In this document: piece after piece, positions 58,834-64,000 of the stretch
Numbering within the stretch: position 1 is the first letter of the stretch
Layout of the letters: each line of letters begins with the position of its first letter
Assembly (NCBI GenBank): GCA_021297795.1
Contig: JAJTGL010000004.1
Coordinates: forward strand, 10,843-74,842
DNA length: 64,000 bases
From: Planctomycetaceae bacterium
GTDB taxonomy: Bacteria; Planctomycetota; Phycisphaerae; Phycisphaerales; SM1A02
Reading direction: 5' to 3'
The notes under the pieces: model-generated
Database searches by the model: none
What the model was told of the DNA's origin: nothing
The model's input: the letters and a program-made list of their open reading frames with translations, nothing else
Translations under genes and position numbers: made by a program

Positions 58834-60773
58834 TCGTCGAACCCCGGCGTGGTCGCGAGCCAGCTCGACGGCATGGTCTCGGCCCGCATGCCAGGCGCAT
58901 CGCTGCGCTGGAGCAGCGTGATCTCGGCGATCAGCAGATCGTCCTCGGCGACGCCGGCCTCGAACGTCTCGAGCAGGCGCATGAGGAACTGCGTCCACTT
59001 CGGCGGCGCGATCGGTCGTGCGATCGTGTCGCGGAGCTGCTCCATGCCGAACCGCTCCCCGCGCGGATTCTTCGCGTCGTACGCGCCGTCGGTGAAGAGG
59101 ATGAGCGTGTCGCGCTCCTCGAGCTGGATGGTCACCTCGTCCTCGCCGAAGACATCGTTGTCGACGGCGCCGAGCATGAAGGTCGTCGAGGCGAGTTCGG
59201 TGACCTGTCCCTTCGATCGGTGGAAGATCGGCGGGTGGCCGGCGCTCGCATAGCGCATCTCGCCCGTGCGCGGATCGATCGTGAGGAGGAGGCCCGTCGC
59301 GTACAGGCGGTGCCGCGCGAGCAGGCGGTGGAAGTAGCGGTTGAGGCGCGCGAGCAGTTTCGCCGGGCCTTCGTCCGGGTGTTCGTCGCGCAGTCGCTCG
59401 ATCTCGCCGTGGATGCGCGCGACGCTCATCGCGCTCGCGAGGCCGTGGCCGGTGACGTCGATCAGCGTGAGGTAGAAGCGGCCGTCCGGGCCGATCCACG
59501 CGTGGATGAAGTCGCCGCCGATCTCGGCCGCGGGGCGGTAGCCGAAGTCGAAGCGCATCCACTCGGTCGTGAAGGGCTTCGGAAAGAGCGACTCGTGCAC
59601 GGCGCGCGCCTGCTGGTACTCGCGGCGCATCTCAAGGAACCGTCGCCCGACGAAGCCGGTCTTGAACCTGTCCTCGTGCCAGCGGAGCCGGAAGTAGCAG
59701 AGGACGAGGGCCGGCGCGAAGATGAACGGGAGCGCAAGCACCTTCACGCCCAGCACCGACCACGATTCCTGCGCGACCGCGAGGCCGAGGCTGAGGAGCA
59801 GCCAGCACGCGAGGAGGGGCGCGATCGGCTTGAGCGACTCGCGCCACGACCATGGCAGGAAGAGCGAGGCGGTGAAGTGCCAGAAGAAGATCGAGACGAG
59901 CGGGCTGGCGGGGATCGTCGGGATCGCGATCAGGAGCGCCGCCTCGAAGATGAAGTTGATGAGGCCGAGGATGAGGATCATCCGCGACGCTGCGGCGACG
60001 AGCTCGGCGCGCGTCAGCAGCTTCGGGCGCACCAGCAGTCCGAACCACGCCACGACGAGGAGATATGGTCCGCCGAGCGCAAGGAAGGTCCACCACGGAA
60101 GCGCCGCGGTGGGTGCGAGCGCATCGCCGCCACCGGCGGTGTCCGCGGCGTCGCCGGACGACGCGGCGGAGTCGTCGTTCGGTGCACCGTCGGCGGCCGA
60201 CCCGCCGGACTGACCGCTGTCACCGGACTCGTCGTCGAGGGAAGGCTTGTCGGCGGGGGTTGCGACGCCTGCGCGTCCCGACTCCTCGAGATACCAGCGG
60301 TCGGCCGGGCGCATCGGTGCCGCCGGAGCAGGCCGTCGGCGCTCCCGTCCGCTTCCGGCGACTCCGCGGGCCGCGTCCTTCACCACCGTGCTCAGCACGT
60401 CGAGCGTCGACACGACCGCTTCGCGACTGCGCTCGCGCTGACGCGCGATCTCCTCGCGCTCGCGGATCTCGGCGGCGATCGCCTTGGCGCGCTCATCGCC
60501 CGGTCGCGGGGCCAGTCCGGCGTCGGCGCGTCGCTCGGCCTGCTCGGCGCGACGCTCGATCGGCGTCGGCGCGCGCTCGGTCTCCGCGCGACCGATGATC
60601 CCCATCGAGTAGGCGACCAGCGTACCCGTCGACAGGATCTGGAAGACGACATACGCGATGCAGAGGTAGCCGAGTCGCCTGCGAAGCCATGTGGCAAGCT
60701 CGCGGTCGTACTCCGCGCGGATCGCGCCGCTCTCGAGCGGCACGTCGATGGCTTCGTCGTTCGGCCCGGCCAT
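58830..60773 (-). CDS. Membrane-bound SpoIIE/PP2C-type serine phosphatase
   Basis: 647 residues. One N-terminal helix (about 33-57), a charged coiled coil (about 65-135), a Gly/Asp/Ser-rich linker, then about five membrane helices (226-380). A C-terminal SpoIIE-like domain (about 395-625) carries the metal-binding Asp motifs: EIGGDFIHAW, LIDVTGHGLASAM, LFTDGAYDAKN and AEDDLLIAEI. Such phosphatases (RsbU type) act in partner-switching control of sigma factors or signalling; no anti-sigma or STAS gene is adjacent. It overlaps ribD at its 3' end. Confidence 0.88.
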   Translation of the reverse strand: MAGPNDEAIDVPLESGAIRAEYDRELATWLRRRLGYLCIAYVVFQILSTGTLVAYSMGIIGRAETERAPTPIERRAEQAERRADAGLAPRPGDERAKAIAAEIREREEIARQRERSREAVVSTLDVLSTVVKDAARGVAGSGRERRRPAPAAPMRPADRWYLEESGRAGVATPADKPSLDDESGDSGQSGGSAADGAPNDDSAASSGDAADTAGGGDALAPTAALPWWTFLALGGPYLLVVAWFGLLVRPKLLTRAELVAAASRMILILGLINFIFEAALLIAIPTIPASPLVSIFFWHFTASLFLPWSWRESLKPIAPLLACWLLLSLGLAVAQESWSVLGVKVLALPFIFAPALVLCYFRLRWHEDRFKTGFVGRRFLEMRREYQQARAVHESLFPKPFTTEWMRFDFGYRPAAEIGGDFIHAWIGPDGRFYLTLIDVTGHGLASAMSVARIHGEIERLRDEHPDEGPAKLLARLNRYFHRLLARHRLYATGLLLTIDPRTGEMRYASAGHPPIFHRSKGQVTELASTTFMLGAVDNDVFGEDEVTIQLEERDTLILFTDGAYDAKNPRGERFGMEQLRDTIARPIAPPKWTQFLMRLLETFEAGVAEDDLLIAEITLLQRSDAPGMRAETMPSSWLATTPGFDE

Positions 60774-60845
60774 GCCGCACCCATCCTAACGCGAGGACCC
60801 TTGCATCGTCACGGGTCCCGTGCGGATCATGCGTTTCGAATGAAA

Positions 60846-60871
60846 GCGCCCCCGCCGGATGGCGGGGGCGC
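60846..60871 (-). terminator. Intrinsic terminator downstream of fusA
   Basis: A perfect 11-bp stem GCGCCCCCGCC/GGCGGGGGCGC with a 4-nt loop. On the minus strand it is followed by TTTCATT. It lies about 75 bp beyond the fusA stop. Confidence 0.8.
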
Positions 60872-60946
60872 GTTGGATGCGTGGGAGCGGCTGCGGGCGA
60901 CTTCGGCCGCACGGGAAACGTGCGGCACGAACTGCCGGAGATCCGA

Positions 60947-63058
60947 TCACTTCTTGAGAACGGCTTCCTTGAGCTTCTCAGGCATGACGCGGTAGGTGAG
61001 CGGCTCCATCGAGCTGGTCGCGCGACCCTGCGTCATCGAGCGGAGCGCCGTGGTGTAGCCGAACAGCTCGGACAGCGGCACTTCGCAGGTGAGGAGACGG
61101 GCGTTGCCGCGCATCTCCTGGTCGGTGATCTGGCCGCGGCGGGACGCGATGTCGCCCGACACGTTGCCGAAGAACTCGTCCGGCGTGGTGACCACGAGCT
61201 TCATGATGGGCTCGAGGAGGGCCGGCTTCGCCTTCATGACCGCCTCGCGGAAGGCGAGCATGCCGGCCTGTTCGAACGCGACCTGGCTCGAGTCGACGTC
61301 GTGGTACGAACCGAACACGAGCTGGACGCGCACGTTGATGACAGGGTAGCCGCCGAGAACGCCCGAGGCCGCTGCCTGACGCACGCCGTACTCGATGGAC
61401 GGGATGAACTCGCGCGGAACGACGCCGCCCGAGATCTTGTCCTCGAACACGATGCCGTCCTTCATCTTGAGCTCCGCCGCTTCCGCCTCTTCCGGAGTGA
61501 TCGGCATGACGGTGACGACGGCGTCGCCGAACTGACCGCGACCACCGGACTGCTTCTTGAAGAGACCGCGGACATCGTTGGCCTGGCCGGTGATCGTCTC
61601 GCGGTACGAGACGCGCGGCTTGCCCACGTTGACGCCGATCTTCATGTCGCGGGTGAGCTTGTTCTTGATGATCTCGAGGTGGAGCTCGCCCATGCCCGCG
61701 ATGATGGTCTCGCCGGTCTCCTCGTTGTAGTTCGAGCGGAACGACGGGTCCTCGCGGCGGATGGTGGTGAGCGCATCGCCGAGCTTCTTCTTGTCATCGG
61801 CGGTGATCGGCTCGATCGCCATCGAGATGACGGGCTCAGGGAAGGTCATGCGCTCGAGGATGATCGGGTTGTCGGGATCGCAGATCGTGTCGCCGGTGTA
61901 CGAGTTCTTGAGGCCGACGACGGCGACGATGTTGCCGGCGTCCACTTCCTCGAGCGCGTTGCGGTTGTTCGCGTGCATCTCGAAGATGCGGCTGACGTTC
62001 TCGCGCTTGCCGTTGCCCGGGTTGAGCACGCGGGTGCCCTTGTCGAGCTTGCCCGAGTAAACGCGGATGTAGGTGAGGTCGCCGTGGGTGTCGGACACGA
62101 CCTTGAACACGAGCGCGGAGAACGGAGCGGTCGGGTCGTGCGGACGGGTCATCGCCTGGTTGATGTCGTCCGGGTTGACGCCCTTGGTGTCGGGACGCTC
62201 GGTCGGATTCGGCAAGTAGTCGATCGCAGCGTCGAGGATCTTCTGAACGCCGATGTTCTTGAGCGCCGCGCCGCAAAGCACGGGGAAGCACTTGATCGCG
62301 ATCGTGCCCTTGCGGAGACCGGCCTTGATCTGCTCGTTCGTGATCTTCGACGCGTCGGTGAGGTACATCTCCATCAGGTCGTCGTCGACTTCAGAGACCT
62401 TCTCGATGAGTTCGGCGCGGTAGTACTCGGCCTTCTCCTTGAGATCTTCTGGGATCTCTTCATAGGTGATCGTGCCACCCTGGTCCTCGGTCGAGAAGCG
62501 AACGGCCTTCATCTCGACGAGGTCAATGACGCCCGCGAAATCGTTGCCCTTGCCGATCGGGAGCTGGATCGCGATGCCGTTGGCGCCGAGGCGCGAGCGG
62601 ATCGACGCGAAGGAGTAATCCCAGTCGGCGCCCATCTTGTCCATCTTGTTGATGAAGCAGAGACGAGGAACGCCGTAGCGGTCTGCCTGACGCCACACGG
62701 TTTCCGACTGCGCCTCGACGCCTTCCTTGCCGTCAAACACGGCGCACGCGCCGTCGAGGACGCGCAGCGAGCGCTCGACTTCGATGGTGAAGTCGACGTG
62801 GCCCGGGGTATCGATCAGGTTGATCTTGTACTTGACGTCGTCCTTCTCCCACGGGCAGGTCGTCGCGGCCGACTGGATGGTGATGCCGCGCTCTTGTTCT
62901 TCCTGAAGGAAGTCCATGGTCGCCATGCCTTCGTGCACCTCGCCGATCTTGTAGTTGCGGCCGGTGTAGAAGAGGATGCGCTCGGAGACGGTGGTCTTGC
63001 CTGCGTCGATGTGGGCGCAGATGCCGATGTTGCGGACCTTGGTGAGATCGGTAGCCAT
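60947..63058 (-). CDS. fusA: Elongation factor G
   Basis: 703 residues from the ATG at 63058 (MATDLTKVRNIGICAHIDAGKTT). All EF-G domains are present: G1 AHIDAGKTT (15-23), G3 DTPGHVDF, G4 NKMD, domain II, III (ITADDKKKLGDAL), IV (RGLFKKQSGGRGQFGDAVV) and V (RRGQITDQEMRGNARLLTCEVPL). It is the translocation GTPase, normal length. It is not in the usual str operon (rpsL-rpsG-fusA-tuf), since none of those genes is adjacent. The leader is about 300 nt from the promoter at 63372-63400. Confidence 0.96.
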   Translation of the reverse strand: MATDLTKVRNIGICAHIDAGKTTVSERILFYTGRNYKIGEVHEGMATMDFLQEEQERGITIQSAATTCPWEKDDVKYKINLIDTPGHVDFTIEVERSLRVLDGACAVFDGKEGVEAQSETVWRQADRYGVPRLCFINKMDKMGADWDYSFASIRSRLGANGIAIQLPIGKGNDFAGVIDLVEMKAVRFSTEDQGGTITYEEIPEDLKEKAEYYRAELIEKVSEVDDDLMEMYLTDASKITNEQIKAGLRKGTIAIKCFPVLCGAALKNIGVQKILDAAIDYLPNPTERPDTKGVNPDDINQAMTRPHDPTAPFSALVFKVVSDTHGDLTYIRVYSGKLDKGTRVLNPGNGKRENVSRIFEMHANNRNALEEVDAGNIVAVVGLKNSYTGDTICDPDNPIILERMTFPEPVISMAIEPITADDKKKLGDALTTIRREDPSFRSNYNEETGETIIAGMGELHLEIIKNKLTRDMKIGVNVGKPRVSYRETITGQANDVRGLFKKQSGGRGQFGDAVVTVMPITPEEAEAAELKMKDGIVFEDKISGGVVPREFIPSIEYGVRQAAASGVLGGYPVINVRVQLVFGSYHDVDSSQVAFEQAGMLAFREAVMKAKPALLEPIMKLVVTTPDEFFGNVSGDIASRRGQITDQEMRGNARLLTCEVPLSELFGYTTALRSMTQGRATSSMEPLTYRVMPEKLKEAVLKK

Positions 63059-63371
63059 GACGGTTTCCTGAGGAAGTGCCGGGCCGACGGGCGCGGCGGT
63101 GGGGAAGGACGGATCGCCGCGGAGCGGCGGGTGAACCGGATTGAAGAGTTCTCGACGGGAGTGACGGGCGGAGACGCGCGGGTCGCGCGGTGCATCGCCT
63201 ACCTCAACCAGTCGCGCGGCGACGACCCGGTGCGCAGGCGCGCGCAGGGCTCGTCGACGGCGGGGGCTGGTTCGGAGTCGTTGGTCACTGGACGAGGGAT
63301 GCGAGAGGCGCGGTTTCGAGGAGTCGCACGGCGTGGCGGATGCCACCGCCGGAAACTCGGTCGAGTCGACG
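63059..63371 (-). promoter_or_regulatory. Leader of fusA (no gene recognised)
   Basis: About 313 bp between the promoter and the fusA ATG. The sequence is GC-rich, without a convincing protein frame. I see no well-formed riboswitch. A GAGGAA-like site (TCAGGAAACCG on the minus strand) lies near the ATG. Confidence 0.35.
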
Positions 63372-63400
63372 AGTGTAGGAAACTGCCCCGCGCAATGCAA
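63372..63400 (-). promoter_or_regulatory. Sigma70-type promoter upstream of fusA
   Basis: On the minus strand: TTGCAT (63395-63400), a 17-bp spacer, and TACACT (63372-63377). Good match to the housekeeping consensus at the right distance, in the gap between the RNase HII-like gene and fusA. Confidence 0.6.
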
Positions 63401-63447
63401 CAGTCGCGGGTGCAAGCCCTTCCAATCCGCCGACCGGAGGGTTCATT

Positions 63448-64000
63448 TCACACGACCCTGACGAAACCGGCCTCCGGGATGCCCTCCTGGGCCAGGATCG
63501 GCTTCACCTCGGCGAGGTAGCGGCGGCCGTCCTCGACGTATCCGGCCGTGGGGGCGACCTCGGGGAGAAAGGCCGAGAAGTACGCGTTCAGGCGCGCCAT
63601 CGACAGTTCCCGAACGTACTTCGCCGCCATCGAGGCGAGGGCGACGGGGAGGTGGCGGTCCTCCGCGGCGACCTCGAAGCTGACCAGCAGGCCATTCCCG
63701 ACCTCGTAGGTCGAGCGCTCGAGGTCCTCGTGAAGCACCCGGACCTCCTCGCCCCGGGCGACGTGCGATTCGAGCTCCTCGCGGTACGACGCCCGACCGC
63801 CCTGCCGGTCGATCGCCACGAAGGCGGGGGTCCCGTCGCGGAGGTCGTCGAGTGCGCGAAGGGCACCGAAGACGAGCGACATGTTCACGCGCGCCTTGTT
63901 GCGGAGCGACCCGTAGAGGGCGTTGAAGTCCTCGGGGTCGAGGGCGCTGACGGCAAGGCGCTCGATGTGGATGCGCGCATCCTCGCAGGAGCGCGCCAGC
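63448..64000 (-). CDS. RNase HII-like protein (5' end beyond window)
   Basis: The frame stays open to the right window edge, so only the C-terminal ~184 residues are seen; a GTG at 63888 is unlikely to be the start. VAIDRQGGR recalls an Asp of an RNase H-fold active site. LASMAAKYVRELSM matches the AS..AK..R....M helix of ribonuclease HII. Overall similarity is weak, so this is a divergent member. RNase HII removes ribonucleotides from DNA. It is followed on the same strand by the fusA promoter. Confidence 0.5.
   Translation of the reverse strand, partial: LARSCEDARIHIERLAVSALDPEDFNALYGSLRNKARVNMSLVFGALRALDDLRDGTPAFVAIDRQGGRASYREELESHVARGEEVRVLHEDLERSTYEVGNGLLVSFEVAAEDRHLPVALASMAAKYVRELSMARLNAYFSAFLPEVAPTAGYVEDGRRYLAEVKPILAQEGIPEAGFVRVV

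Overview
The window is a GC-rich bacterial chromosome segment, most likely from a planctomycete of the Phycisphaerae. This rests on the style of the dockerin-like/IPT/formylglycine-enzyme surface protein at the left end, the planctomycete-type GyrA, the DUF1573 and DUF4340 proteins, and lipid A (LpxI), ExbD/TonB and flagellar (FliM) genes that imply a Gram-negative-type envelope. No rRNA, confident tRNA, CRISPR array, prophage or insertion sequence was seen. It reads as core chromosome with local repeat-driven change.

Layout. 1-4.4 kb: 3' part of a very large secreted repeat protein. 4.6-13.2 kb (minus strand): TonB-like protein, ExbD, GyrA, a tail-anchored protein, a P-loop GTPase, LpxI and a broken LOG-family gene. 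13.2-16.8 kb (plus): WecA/MraY-type sugar-phosphate transferase and a Wzy/ligase-like membrane protein for envelope or exopolysaccharide synthesis. 16.7-19.2 kb (minus): DUF4286 protein and DsbD. 19.5-20.5 kb: solitary fliM. 20.6-31.7 kb (plus): strong promoter, about 660-nt leader, then nusA-infB-rbfA, an HhH-GPD-like protein with a histone H1-like tail (frame broken) and a TPR protein. 31.9-36.3 kb: YebC, a lipoprotein (minus), TVP38-family protein, DUF485 and ActP symporter. 36.4-38 kb: EF-P, then a 1-kb gene-free stretch with 85-bp repeats and a candidate small RNA.

38-41.6 kb: DUF1573 lipoprotein, TauE exporter, 3D-domain protein. 41.7-48.8 kb (minus): ComM-like ATPase, PutA, a glycosyltransferase and a hypothetical protein. 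49.2-50.3 kb: PrmC. 50.4-52.1 kb (minus): PAS-GAF-receiver protein. 52.3-57.6 kb: three overlapping genes for a GldA/GldF-GldG/DUF4340-type ABC transporter. 57.7-63.1 kb (minus): RibD, a SpoIIE-type phosphatase and EF-G. At the right edge lies the 3' part of an RNase HII-like gene.

The genes form several functional groups: translation and transcription (nusA, infB, rbfA, efp, prmC, fusA, yebC), envelope and polysaccharide (lpxI, wecA-like, ligase-like, GT4), and disulfide or stress functions. Short tandem repeats sit at gene starts and ends: at the lpxI start codon, inside the H1-like tail, after the 3D gene and between efp and the DUF1573 gene. The most notable signals are the frame break in the H1-like-tail gene, whose lost frame still ends on the next start codon, the candidate small RNA at about 37.34-37.42 kb, and the GTPase/tail-anchored pair.
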